NCBI RefSeq assembly: GCF_002086115.1
Contig: NZ_MVHJ01000010.1
Coordinates: 1 to 64,000, forward strand
Length of the DNA: 64,000 nucleotides
Reading direction: 5' to 3'
Source of the DNA: Mycolicibacterium bacteremicum
Lineage (GTDB): Bacteria > Actinomycetota > Actinomycetes > Mycobacteriales > Mycobacteriaceae
Below the pieces are notes generated by a model. The model made no database searches and had not been told where the DNA came from. It worked only from the letters and a program-made list of their open reading frames with translations. Numbering within the stretch: position 1 is the first letter of the stretch; each line of letters starts with the position of its first letter. A program made the translations under genes and the position numbers. Below, one piece after another: positions 53,302 to 61,772 of the stretch.

Positions 53302-53362
53302 GCGAGCGTGCGTGTCTGCACCCCGACACGCCGCCAGCAACGGAAAGTTTGCGCACGCTCGC
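53302..53362. terminator. Hairpin after the SAM methyltransferase gene
   Basis: GCGAGCGTGCG (53302-53312) and CGCACGCTCGC (53352-53362) are an exact 11-base inverted repeat; TGTC/GACA pairing can close part of the interior. It starts six bases after the methyltransferase stop (minus strand) and precedes the mfp operon leader, so it separates the two transcripts. Confidence 0.65.
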
Positions 53363-53367
53363 GGAGG

Positions 53368-53973
53368 TCAGCCGGCGCGCAGGATGGCGACCAGGAAGTC
53401 GGCGTCCTCCCGGAAGGGCCGCACATCCCAGGTCGACAGCAGCAAATCCGGTGTCAGCCCGGCCTCGCCGGCGTCCGCGAGGAAGTCCGCATACGGGTAT
53501 TCGCGGCCGGCGCCGAAGCCGATCACCGCGCGGCCGTCGCCGGCCAGGTGGGCGCGCAACCGGCCGAGCACCCGGGTGCGCGTGCTGGGCGCCAGGAACG
53601 TCATCACATTGCCCGCCGAGACGATCACATCGAACGGTTCGGCGATACCGCGGGCGGGCAGATCCAGTTCGGCGAGATCACCGACCAGCCAGCGCGGGCC
53701 CCGATGGTCGGCTTCGGCGGCGGCGATCAGCGCGGGGTCGACGTCGACGCCGACGACATCGTGTCCGGCCGCCGCCAGATACCCGCCCACCCGGCCGGGG
53801 CCACAGCCGGCATCGAGGATGCGCGCGCCACGCGGGGCCATCGCGTCGATGAAGCGGGCCTCGCCGTCGAGGTCCTTGCCCGCCTGCGCCATCGACCGGA
53901 ACCGGTCGATGTACCACTGCGAATGGCCCGGGTTGGCCGCCACCTTCTGCATCCAGAGACTCTGCTCGACCAT
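53368..53973 (-). CDS. Class I SAM-dependent methyltransferase
   Basis: Methyltransferase of 201 residues. Seen: the SAM loop ILDAGCGPGRVGGYLAAAG (ILDAGCGPGRVGG), the acidic VVGVDVDPALI, and NVMTFLAPSTRTRVL further on. It lies where M. tuberculosis has PE_PGRS51 (Rv3367), between the mfp operon and spoU, on the minus strand and divergent from spoU by 31 bases. Substrate not recognisable. Ends at a perfect hairpin. Confidence 0.82.
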   Translation of the reverse strand: MVEQSLWMQKVAANPGHSQWYIDRFRSMAQAGKDLDGEARFIDAMAPRGARILDAGCGPGRVGGYLAAAGHDVVGVDVDPALIAAAEADHRGPRWLVGDLAELDLPARGIAEPFDVIVSAGNVMTFLAPSTRTRVLGRLRAHLAGDGRAVIGFGAGREYPYADFLADAGEAGLTPDLLLSTWDVRPFREDADFLVAILRAG

Positions 53974-54004
53974 GCCGCCATTATCCGCAGGGGATGATGA
54001 CCCG

Positions 54005-54469
54005 GTGTTTCATGTGCTCTTCTACTCCCCGCGCATCGCCCCGAACACCGGCAACGCGATCCGCATGGTGGCCGCGACCGGCGCTCACCTGCATCTGGTC
54101 GAACCGTTGGGCTTCGACCTGTCCGAACCGAAGCTGCGTCGGGCCGGACTGGACTATCACGACCTGGCGTCGGTGACCGTGCACCAGGATCTGGATGCGG
54201 CGTGGGCGGTGATCGGCCCGACCCGGGTGTTCGCCTTCACCGCGCACGCCGACAGTTCGTTCGCGCAGGTGTCCTATCAACCCGGCGACGTGCTGATGTT
54301 CGGGCCCGAACCCACCGGTCTGGACGAGCTGACGCTGGCCGACCCGCACATCACCGCTCGGGTGCGCATCCCGATGCTGGCCGGGCGGCGATCGCTGAAT
54401 CTGTCCAACGCCGCCGCGGTGGCGGCCTACGAGGCGTGGCGCCAGCAGGGGTTCACCGGCGCGGTCTGA
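54005..54469 (+). CDS. spoU: SpoU-type tRNA 2'-O-methyltransferase (TrmL-like)
   Basis: SPOUT-fold tRNA methyltransferase of 154 residues, by length close to TrmL (tRNA-Leu wobble 2'-O-methylation). Seen: the three SPOUT motifs: NTGNAIRMVAATGAHLHLVEPLGF (NTGNAIRM, then LHLVEPLGF), LMFGPEPTGL, and the knot IPMLAGRRSLNLSNAAAVAAYEAWRQ (IPMLAGRRSLNLSNAAAV). GTG 54005 matches Rv3366 in length. Its stop abuts the nitroreductase stop, convergent with no gap. Confidence 0.88.
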   Translation: MFHVLFYSPRIAPNTGNAIRMVAATGAHLHLVEPLGFDLSEPKLRRAGLDYHDLASVTVHQDLDAAWAVIGPTRVFAFTAHADSSFAQVSYQPGDVLMFGPEPTGLDELTLADPHITARVRIPMLAGRRSLNLSNAAAVAAYEAWRQQGFTGAV

Positions 54470-55111
54470 TCACCAGGTGTCCCAGTGGGTCAGCTCGGCG
54501 GCGGGCAGGCGCTTGGCCTTCTTGAAGTCGGTGCCCTTGGTGTAGGCGATGGGGAACAGCCCACCCTGGGAGTACTTGTCGAACGGGATGCCCAGCAGTT
54601 CGGCGGTCTGCTTCTCGCCGTCGCCCATCAGGTGCAGCGATGTCCACGCCGAACCGAGGCCGCGGCTGCGCAGCGCCAGCATGAAGCTCCACACCGCGGG
54701 CATCAGCGAACCCCAGAACCCGGCGCTCATCCCCGCGGGCGCGCCGTCGGGGCGGCCTTCCAGGCACGGGATGAGCATGACCGGGACCTCATGCAGGTGG
54801 TCGTTGAGATACTTGGCCGAATCCACCACCTTCGGGGTCCGCTCGTCACGACTGTCGCCGTACTGCGGTTTGGGCGCATCCAGGTACGGCGTCGCCGCGA
54901 CCCGGTAAATATCGGCGATCGCCTTCTTCTTCTCCGGATCCTCGACGAAAACCCATTGCCAGCCCTGGGAATTGGAGCCGGTCGGCGCCTGCAGCGCGAT
55001 GTCGAGGCATTCCAGGAGCACTTCGCGCGGCACCGGTTTGTCGAAATCGAGCCGCTTGCGCACCGAACGCGTCGTGGTCAGAACTTCATCCGCGGTCAGG
55101 TTGAGTGTCAT
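54470..55111 (-). CDS. Nitroreductase family protein (Rv3368c-like)
   Basis: FMN nitroreductase-fold oxidoreductase of 213 residues. Seen: TTRSVRKRLDF (FMN phosphate-binding Arg), QAPTGSNSQGWQWVFV, and the C-terminal GGLFPIAYTKGTDFKKAKRL (GGLFPIAYTKG). Matches Rv3368c in place and size. Divergent from the pyridoxamine-oxidase-like gene by 23 bases, so the two share a promoter region. True substrate unknown. Confidence 0.87.
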   Translation of the reverse strand: MTLNLTADEVLTTTRSVRKRLDFDKPVPREVLLECLDIALQAPTGSNSQGWQWVFVEDPEKKKAIADIYRVAATPYLDAPKPQYGDSRDERTPKVVDSAKYLNDHLHEVPVMLIPCLEGRPDGAPAGMSAGFWGSLMPAVWSFMLALRSRGLGSAWTSLHLMGDGEKQTAELLGIPFDKYSQGGLFPIAYTKGTDFKKAKRLPAAELTHWDTW

Positions 55112-55134
55112 GACGCGAGACTACATTCGCGATC

Positions 55135-55545
55135 ATGACTGCAGACCTGACACCGGAAATCGTCGAGCGGCTCACCTCCGAGGACTACGCCTGGCTGACC
55201 ACCGTCGCGAAGTCCGGCCAGCCGGTACCCAAGCTGGTGTGGTTCCTCTACGACGGGACCGACATCGTCATCTACACCGAGCCGGCCGCGGCCAAGGTGC
55301 GCCATATCGGCAACCACGAGCGGGTGAGCCTGAACCTCGACTCCGACGGCAACGGTGGCGGCATCATCGTCGTCGGTGGTCCGGCGCGGGTGGATGCCGA
55401 GGGCGTCGATGCGCGCGACGACGCGCCGTACTGGGCGAAGTACGAGGCGGCCGCCGCGCAGTTCGGTCTGACCGATGCGATGGGCCACTACAGCACCCGG
55501 TTGCGGATCACCATCGACAAGGTCTGGACGACGCCGACGGCGTGA
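55135..55545 (+). CDS. F420/flavin-binding split beta-barrel protein (Rv3369-like)
   Basis: Pyridoxamine-phosphate-oxidase-fold protein of 136 residues (TIGR03667/Rv3369 type). Seen: VPKLVWFLYDGTDIVIYTEPAAAKVRHIGNHERVSLNLD (parts KLVWFLYDGTDIVIYTEP, then KVRHIGNHERVSLNL), a typical FMN/F420 barrel. The related mycobacterial proteins are F420-dependent reductases or heme-degrading; nothing decides here. Divergent from the nitroreductase; its stop is three bases from the dnaE2 stop, convergent. Confidence 0.85.
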   Translation: MTADLTPEIVERLTSEDYAWLTTVAKSGQPVPKLVWFLYDGTDIVIYTEPAAAKVRHIGNHERVSLNLDSDGNGGGIIVVGGPARVDAEGVDARDDAPYWAKYEAAAAQFGLTDAMGHYSTRLRITIDKVWTTPTA

Positions 55546-55548
55546 CGA

Positions 55549-58500
55549 TCACTGGAAGTCGCGTGAGCGCGAGCGCACCTTCAGGTCCACCGGGCCCATC
55601 CGGTCGGCCAGCACCGTCACCGCCCCGGTCGCGTTCTGCACGATGCCCCGGATGATCAGCGCCGGCGCGCTCTGCGCCAGCTTGCGGTAGCGCGCCCAGA
55701 CCCCCGGGGCGCACAGCACGTTGACCATGCCGGTCTCGTCTTCGAGGTTGACGAAGGTGACGCCCTGAGCGGTGGCCGGGCGCTGCCGATGGGTCACCGC
55801 GCCGGCGATCAGGATCCGGGTGCCGTCGGGCACCGACAGCAGATCGGCGGCCGGAATGACACCCATCGCGGCCAGATCCTCGCGCAGGAACTGGGTGGGA
55901 TAGCTGTCCGGAGAGACCCCGGTGGCCCAGACGTCGGCAGCGGCCAGTTCCAGCGCGCTCATCCCGGGTAGCGACGGGATGTGCGAGGACGAGCCGACCC
56001 CCGGCAACCGGTCCGGTCGTTCAGCGGCCGCCGCACCCGCCGCCCAGAGTCCCTCGCGCCGGGTGATCCCGAAGCAGCCGAGCGCCCCGGCGGTGGCCAG
56101 CGCCTCGGTCTGCGGTACCGAGAGTTGCACCCGCGCAGTCAGATTCAGCAGATCGATGAACAGTCCCCCGGCGGCCCGTTCGTCGACGATCCGCTGGGCA
56201 AGATCATCGCCGATGTGCCGGATGCTGCCCAGGCCCATCCGCACATCCAAGCCGTCGTTCTCGCAGTTCGCCCACGCCATGCTGACGTTGACGTCCGGGC
56301 CGTGTACGAGAACGCCGTGTCTGCGGGCATCGGCGACCAGCGACTGCGGTGAGTAGAAACCCATCGGCTGCGCCCGCAGCAGCGCCGCACAGAACACCGC
56401 CGGATGGTGCAGCTTGAACCACGAGGAGTAGAACACCAGCGACGCGAAGCTCAGCGAATGACTCTCCGGGAAACCGAAGTTGGCGAAGGCCTCCAACTTG
56501 TCGTAGATCTTCTCGGCCACCGCACCGGTGATACCGTGCTGCTCGCGCATGCCGTCGAAGAACCGGCCGCGCAGCCGGCGCATCTTCTCGGTGGACCGTT
56601 TGGAGCCCATCGCCCGGCGCAGCTGGTCGGCCTCGGCACCGGTGAAACCGGCGCAGTCCACCGCCAGTTGCATCAACTGTTCCTGGAACAGCGGCACGCC
56701 GAGGGTCTTCTCCAGCGCCGGTTTCATCGACGGGTGGTCGTAGACGACCTCTTCTTCCCCGTTGCGCCGCTTGATGTATGGGTGCACCGACCCACCCTGG
56801 ATGGGACCGGGACGAATAAGGGCGACCTCAACGACCAGGTCGTAGAACGTGCGCGGTTTCAGCCGGGGCAGCGTGGCCATCTGCGCGCGGGACTCGACCT
56901 GGAACACCCCTACCGAGTCGGCCCGCTGCAGCATCTCGTAGACGGCCGCCTCGGACAGGTCCAGCTTGGACAGGTCGACATCGATGCCCTTGTGTTCGCG
57001 GGTCAGGTCGATGGCGTAGTGCAGCGCCGACAGCATACCCAGACCGAGCAGGTCGAACTTGACCAAACCGATTGCCGCGCAGTCATCCTTGTCCCACTGC
57101 AGGACGCTGCGGTTTTCCATGCGCGCCCATTCCACCGGGCAGACATCGGCGATCGGGCGGTCGCAGATCACCATGCCACCGGAGTGGATGCCCATGTGCC
57201 GCGGCAGATTGGAGATCTGGGTGGCCAGATCGACCACCTGCTCGGGGATGTCCTCCACATCAGGGGAATCGGCCAGGCCGTTCCAGCGGCTGATCTGCTT
57301 GCTCCACGCACCCTGCTGTCCTTGCGAGAATCCCAGCGCGCGCGCCATGTCGCGGATCGCGCTGCGCCCGCGGTAGGTGATGACGTTGGCCACCTGCGCG
57401 GCGAAGTTCCGGCCATACTTGTCATAGACGTACTGGATGACGTCTTCACGCAGGTCCGATTCGATATCGATGTCGATATCGGGTGGGCCGTCGCGCGCCG
57501 GTGACAGGAACCGTTCGAACAGCAGCTCGTTGGCGATCGGGTCGACGTTGGTGACCTTCAACGCGTAGCAGACCGCCGAGTTGGCCGCCGATCCCCTTCC
57601 CTGGCACAGGATGTCGCGCTCCCGGCAGAACCGCGTGATGTCGTGGACCACCAGGAAGTAACCGGGGAAGTCCAGCTTCTCGATGATGGCCAGCTCGTGC
57701 TCGATCTGCTGATAGGCCTTGGGCGCCCGGTCCGGTGGGCCGTAGCGATCCAGGGCGCCTTCCCGCACGAGTTGGCGCAGCCAGCTGGTCTCGGTGTGTC
57801 CCTCCGGCACCTGGAACGGCGGCAGCTGGGGAGCGATCAGCGCCAGGCCGAACGCACACTGCTCACCGAGATCTGCCGCGGCGGTGACGATCTCGTCACC
57901 GAAGATACGGGCCATCTCCTCCCCCGACCGCAGATGCGCCCCGCCCAGCGGGGCCAGCCACCCGGCCGCGTCATCCATCGAGTTGCGGGCCCGGATGGCC
58001 GCCATCGCCATGGCCAGCCGGCCACGCTCGGGTGCCGCGAAGTGCGCTCCGGTGGTGGCGATCAACCCCACACCGAATCGGGGCGCCAGCCCGGCCAGCA
58101 CCGCGTTGCGTTCGTCATCGTGCGGGTGGCCGTGATGGGTGAGTTCGATGCTGACCCGGTCGGCGCCGAACCGGTCCACCAGATCGGCCAGCGCACGCTG
58201 CGCGGCCTCCGGCCCACCGGTGTCCAACGCCTGCCGGACATGGCCCTTGCGGCAGCCGGTGAGGATGTGCCAGTGCCCGCCGGCGGCCTCGGTCAGCGCG
58301 TCGAAGTCATACCGTGGCTTGCCCTTCTCCCCACCGGCCAGGTGCGCGGTCGCCAACTCCCGAGACAGCCGGCGGTAACCCTCCGGTCCGCGGGCCAGCA
58401 CCAGCAGATGCGGGCCGGGTGGATCGGGCAGTTCGGTGCGCGGCACGTTGCCCAGCGACAGTTCGGCCCCGAACACGGTGGCCACGTCGAGCTCGCGGGC

Positions 58501-58845
58501 GGCCTCGGCGAAGCGCACCACCCCGTAGAGACCGTCGTGGTCGGTCAGCGCGATGGCTTTCAGGTCCAGCCGCGCCGCCTCCTCGACCATCTCCTCCGGG
58601 GTGCTGGCACCGTCGAGAAAGCTGTAGGCCGAATGGGTGTGCAGCTCGGCGTACGGGACCGATGAGCCGGACCGCCGGATGCCCTCGGACCGGTAGGCGC
58701 CGCGTTTGCGTGACCAGGCCGGACTGTCGCCGCCATCCCCCTTGACCTCCAGCGGGAGTCCGGACCGGCGCGCCTTGGGGCGGGGCCTGCCGTTGAGGAC
58801 CCGCTCCATCTCCGGCCAGGTCGACGGCCCGTCATTCCAGCCCAC
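55549..58845 (-). CDS. dnaE2: Error-prone DNA polymerase III alpha subunit DnaE2
   Basis: Translesion polymerase of 1098 residues. Seen: PHP domain (YAELHTHSAYSFLDGAS, TDHDGLYG), the catalytic aspartates in DGPPDIDIDIESD, the tunnel/finger motif CQGRGSAANSAVCYALKV (CQGRGSAANSAV), and a C-terminal OB fold (GVTFVNLEDETGMVN). GTG 58845 (VGWNDGPSTWPEMERVL) matches Rv3370c; the upstream frame to 58896 would include the LexA box. DnaE2 works with ImuA'/ImuB, which are not in this window. The LexA box 13 bases before the start shows SOS control. Confidence 0.94.
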   Translation of the reverse strand: MGWNDGPSTWPEMERVLNGRPRPKARRSGLPLEVKGDGGDSPAWSRKRGAYRSEGIRRSGSSVPYAELHTHSAYSFLDGASTPEEMVEEAARLDLKAIALTDHDGLYGVVRFAEAARELDVATVFGAELSLGNVPRTELPDPPGPHLLVLARGPEGYRRLSRELATAHLAGGEKGKPRYDFDALTEAAGGHWHILTGCRKGHVRQALDTGGPEAAQRALADLVDRFGADRVSIELTHHGHPHDDERNAVLAGLAPRFGVGLIATTGAHFAAPERGRLAMAMAAIRARNSMDDAAGWLAPLGGAHLRSGEEMARIFGDEIVTAAADLGEQCAFGLALIAPQLPPFQVPEGHTETSWLRQLVREGALDRYGPPDRAPKAYQQIEHELAIIEKLDFPGYFLVVHDITRFCRERDILCQGRGSAANSAVCYALKVTNVDPIANELLFERFLSPARDGPPDIDIDIESDLREDVIQYVYDKYGRNFAAQVANVITYRGRSAIRDMARALGFSQGQQGAWSKQISRWNGLADSPDVEDIPEQVVDLATQISNLPRHMGIHSGGMVICDRPIADVCPVEWARMENRSVLQWDKDDCAAIGLVKFDLLGLGMLSALHYAIDLTREHKGIDVDLSKLDLSEAAVYEMLQRADSVGVFQVESRAQMATLPRLKPRTFYDLVVEVALIRPGPIQGGSVHPYIKRRNGEEEVVYDHPSMKPALEKTLGVPLFQEQLMQLAVDCAGFTGAEADQLRRAMGSKRSTEKMRRLRGRFFDGMREQHGITGAVAEKIYDKLEAFANFGFPESHSLSFASLVFYSSWFKLHHPAVFCAALLRAQPMGFYSPQSLVADARRHGVLVHGPDVNVSMAWANCENDGLDVRMGLGSIRHIGDDLAQRIVDERAAGGLFIDLLNLTARVQLSVPQTEALATAGALGCFGITRREGLWAAGAAAAERPDRLPGVGSSSHIPSLPGMSALELAAADVWATGVSPDSYPTQFLREDLAAMGVIPAADLLSVPDGTRILIAGAVTHRQRPATAQGVTFVNLEDETGMVNVLCAPGVWARYRKLAQSAPALIIRGIVQNATGAVTVLADRMGPVDLKVRSRSRDFQ

Positions 58846-58857
58846 GAGACCAGTGTA

Positions 58858-58873
58858 TAGAACATTTGTTCGA
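58858..58873. promoter_or_regulatory. LexA (SOS) box of dnaE2
   Basis: Read on the minus strand, TCGAACAAATGTTCTA matches the mycobacterial SOS box TCGAAC-N4-GTTCGA at 11 of 12 fixed positions. A TATACA-like -10 element overlaps it, just before the dnaE2 GTG. It lies 41 bases upstream of the divergent GGDEF-protein start. Confidence 0.9.
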
Positions 58874-58913
58874 TAGGGCCAGGGCTTTGCGCGCATTGTC
58901 TACTCTTACGGAC

Positions 58914-60026
58914 ATGACGGCGCCCAGCTGGCAGGAGCCTCGCCATCCGGATCACTACTACTGGATGACCTCGCGATTGGACGCCCGCGGGGCACGCAAG
59001 ACCGTGGCCCGGTTCATCTCCACCTGGTTGATCATCGGCGGCCTGACGCCGGCACTGATCATGTTCGGCGCCACCGACGCACATCAACTCCCGCTGCGCC
59101 TGGCTGCCGCCGGCATCAGTGTCTGCAGCATCCTGCTCGGTGTGCTGTTCTGGGCACGGGGCGTGTGGCCGACCAAACGACAGTCCGAGGTGTCTGTCGT
59201 GCTCGGCATCGCCCTGGCCGTCGCCACCTGCGTCGTCATTCCCGTGCCGTTGCTCGGCTTGATGGGTGCGGCGGCCTTTGCCGCGGTGTCGGCCTACACC
59301 GCGATCTTCCACACCTGGCGCCTCATCAGCGCGGTACTGGTCTGCGCGATCGCGGTCATCGCGATCACCGGGATCCGGCTGGCCGCGACCGAACCCGCCG
59401 TGGCGCTCGGTCTCAGCCTGACCAACGGGCTGATCATCATCTTCGTGACGTTCGTGGTGCGGGCCTTGATCGGCCTGATCGACGCCGACCTGTTCACCGG
59501 GGACATCGAGCCGACCACCGGGCTGCTCAGCCGGGAGGGCTTCCTGGACGCACTGGCGGTCAGCGTGGCCGCACGGGGACGCACCGACGACCGCTATCTG
59601 GTGGTCACCCAGGTCAGCCTGGACAGCTTCGGCAACGTCGCCGACGTCGTCGGGGTGGGCCGGGCCCGCGAACTCCGCGTCCTGGTGGCCCAGATGCTGC
59701 GCGACCAAGCCCGCCGCGATGTCGCGATCGCGCACCTGCCGGATTCCGAGTTCCTGTTGGTCGACATCTTCAACACACCCGACCCCGACCCGCTGTGCCA
59801 GCGGATCAGCGGCGGACTGAACGCCACCGCCCCGGAGTTGAAGGCGAGTATCGCCGCGGTGGTCACCCCGCTGACACCGCTGGCCGCGATGTCGCCCGAC
59901 GAGATCAGTGACGCGTTGCTCGGGGCCGCCGACAAGGCGGTGGCCGACGCCCGCCGGCACGGTGGCAACCAGAGCCGGGTGGTGTTCCTGCCCGATCTGG
60001 AGAGTTCGGACGGACGACCGGACTAG
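58914..60026 (+). CDS. Membrane GGDEF-like protein with degenerate catalytic site
   Basis: Membrane sensor-type protein of 370 residues: six hydrophobic helices in the first 180 residues (MASE-like) followed by a GGDEF-fold domain. Seen: TTGLLSREGFL (the conserved opening of GGDEF domains), but in place of GG(D/E)EF there is LPDSEFLLV, so cyclase activity is unlikely; no EAL domain and no clear RxxD I-site. Divergent from dnaE2 with a single LexA box between, and overlapping the convergent HTH gene by four bases. May be a c-di-GMP-independent sensor; role unknown. Confidence 0.8.
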   Translation: MTAPSWQEPRHPDHYYWMTSRLDARGARKTVARFISTWLIIGGLTPALIMFGATDAHQLPLRLAAAGISVCSILLGVLFWARGVWPTKRQSEVSVVLGIALAVATCVVIPVPLLGLMGAAAFAAVSAYTAIFHTWRLISAVLVCAIAVIAITGIRLAATEPAVALGLSLTNGLIIIFVTFVVRALIGLIDADLFTGDIEPTTGLLSREGFLDALAVSVAARGRTDDRYLVVTQVSLDSFGNVADVVGVGRARELRVLVAQMLRDQARRDVAIAHLPDSEFLLVDIFNTPDPDPLCQRISGGLNATAPELKASIAAVVTPLTPLAAMSPDEISDALLGAADKAVADARRHGGNQSRVVFLPDLESSDGRPD

Positions 60027-60865
60027 TAGGGCGTGTCCATCCGCTGGGTGCCGATGACCGCGAGCAGGTGCATCGCCTCGGCCGAGGGTGACCTCGGATC
60101 CGGCGCGTAGATGAACAGTCGCTGGTCGCGGTCGGCGATATCGAGCACATCGCAGGTGACCGATATCGAACCGACCACCGGATGGGCGAACGTCCGGCAC
60201 AACGTCGGTCGGTCCAGCACGTCACGGGAGTCCCAGATCGCCGCGAATTTCGGGCTGCCGGAACGTAGTTCGGCGATCAGCGCGACGGTCTCCGGGTCGT
60301 CGGAATAGCGCGCCGCGACGGCCCGCAGGTGCTGGGCACCGGTGCGGGCGAAATCCGGGCCGGTCACCCCGTAGAGCCGGGTGACCCCCGGTGACAGGTA
60401 CGCGCGACGCAACAGGTTGCGATCACGGCGTGACAGCGCCGAGAAGTCCTCCATGAGAGCGCAGGCCAGATCGTTCCAGGCCAGCACCTCGTAGGTGGCC
60501 GAGAGCACGACGGCCGCCGCCAGCGGGAGTCCGTTGATCAGGTCGAGGATGCTCTGCCGCACCACCAACGGTGGACCCGCGGGTCCGAGCAGTTCGACGC
60601 CGGCCAGCCGGTGCAGATATCCCAGCTCGGCCTCGGACAGTCGCAACGCCCGGCCCAATCCGAGCAGCACCTCCCGGGACGGGTGCGGCGCCCGGGCCTG
60701 CTCCAGCCGGGTGTAGTACTCGGTCGAGATATACGCCAGGTGAGCCACCTCGTCGCGGCGCAGGCCGGGCGTCCGCCGCCGGGCTCCTGCGGGCAGGCCG
60801 ACGTCGGCGGGCGTGATCCGCTCGCGGCGGCTGCGCAGGAATGCGCCGAACTCGACCTTGTCCAT
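60023..60865 (-). CDS. XRE-type HTH regulator with MmyB-like ligand domain
   Basis: Regulator of 280 residues. Seen: HTH LRRDEVAHLAYISTEYYTRLEQAR (parts EVAHLAYISTEYYTRLEQA) at about 36-58 and a C-terminal MmyB-like (PAS-type) ligand domain beginning LDLINGLPLAAAVVLSATYEVLAWNDLA (LAWNDLACALM). Such regulators of actinobacteria sit next to SDR or dehydrogenase genes that they control. Divergent from an SDR gene with a perfect 21-base palindrome between them. Ligand unknown. It overlaps the GGDEF gene tail by four bases. Confidence 0.85.
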   Translation of the reverse strand: MDKVEFGAFLRSRRERITPADVGLPAGARRRTPGLRRDEVAHLAYISTEYYTRLEQARAPHPSREVLLGLGRALRLSEAELGYLHRLAGVELLGPAGPPLVVRQSILDLINGLPLAAAVVLSATYEVLAWNDLACALMEDFSALSRRDRNLLRRAYLSPGVTRLYGVTGPDFARTGAQHLRAVAARYSDDPETVALIAELRSGSPKFAAIWDSRDVLDRPTLCRTFAHPVVGSISVTCDVLDIADRDQRLFIYAPDPRSPSAEAMHLLAVIGTQRMDTPY

Positions 60866-60896
60866 CCTCCGATTGTCCCGCGGCGCCGGCCGGTAG

Positions 60897-60917
60897 CCAG
60901 GTATCGGCGGTACCTGG
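60897..60917. promoter_or_regulatory. 21-bp palindromic operator between HTH and SDR genes
   Basis: Half-sites CCAGGTA (60897-60903) and TACCTGG (60911-60917) are exact inverted copies with a seven-base centre. The site lies 31 bases from the HTH gene start and 32 bases from the SDR start, which suits control of both. Confidence 0.8.
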
Positions 60918-60949
60918 ATCCGAACTCACCGCCGACGCAGGCTCGTTTC

Positions 60950-61720
60950 ATGACCACCACTGCAGGCCTGCTGGCCGACAAGGTTGCCTTCATCTCCGGT
61001 GCCGGACGCGGTATCGGAGCGGCCGCGGCACGGTTGTTCGCCGCCGAGGGAGCCCGGGTGCTGCTCGCAGCCCGCACCGACGGTCAGCTCAAGGCCGTCA
61101 CCGAGGACATCCGTTCATCCGGCGGCACCGCCGAATACATCGTGTGCGACCTGGCCGACGCGGCGAGCATCCGCGCCGCCGTGCACCGCCCCGTCGAACT
61201 CTGGGGCCGCTTGGACGTCGCGTTCAACAATGCCGCCACGCTCACCCCACCCGGGCCGCTCGACACCGTCACCGAGGACGATCTCGACCGCACCTACACC
61301 GTCAACCTCAAGGGGCTCTGGTTGTCGGTGGCCGCCGAGGTCGACGCGATCCGGGCAACATCGCGGGCCGGGGCCATCGTCAACACCTCCAGTATCGGTG
61401 CGCTGCACAGCAACCCGGATCTGCCGGCCTACGGAGCCCTCAAGCGCAGCGTGAACAGCCTCACCGAGTCGGCGGCGGTGACCTATGGCCCCGAGGGCAT
61501 CCGCGTCAACGCCATCGCGCCGGGCCCGACGCTGACCGAGATGATCCAGCAGTGGGAGGACGCCACCCCGGGCGTGATCGCCCAACTGATCGCCGACACC
61601 CCGCTGGGCCGGGCCGGGCGGCCCGACGAAATCGCCCAGGCCGCAGCATGGTTGCTCAGCAACCGGGCGTCGTTCGTCACCGGTGCGACGCTGCGGGTGG
61701 ACGGCGGGACATGGGTCTGA
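60950..61720 (+). CDS. Short-chain dehydrogenase/reductase (SDR)
   Basis: Classical SDR oxidoreductase of 256 residues. Seen: GAGRGIGAAAARLF (dinucleotide binding), NNAA (90s), catalytic Ser in TSSIGAL, the pair Tyr-x3-Lys in AYGALK, and APGPTLTEM. NAD(P)H-dependent reduction of a small carbonyl or alcohol. I chose ATG 60950 (MTTTAGLLADK); the upstream open frame is shadow of the regulator gene. Divergent from the XRE/MmyB gene, which probably controls it. Substrate unknown. Confidence 0.88.
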   Translation: MTTTAGLLADKVAFISGAGRGIGAAAARLFAAEGARVLLAARTDGQLKAVTEDIRSSGGTAEYIVCDLADAASIRAAVHRPVELWGRLDVAFNNAATLTPPGPLDTVTEDDLDRTYTVNLKGLWLSVAAEVDAIRATSRAGAIVNTSSIGALHSNPDLPAYGALKRSVNSLTESAAVTYGPEGIRVNAIAPGPTLTEMIQQWEDATPGVIAQLIADTPLGRAGRPDEIAQAAAWLLSNRASFVTGATLRVDGGTWV

Positions 61721-61772
61721 CGACGATCTGAACCAACGGTTACTTGTCGGACCCCGTCTCTAGAATCGTGGT

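Noticed and set aside
55549..58845. imuA'/imuB mutasome cassette with dnaE2
   Set aside because: Neighbours of dnaE2 are a flavin/F420-type protein and a GGDEF-like gene; no imu genes are in the window.
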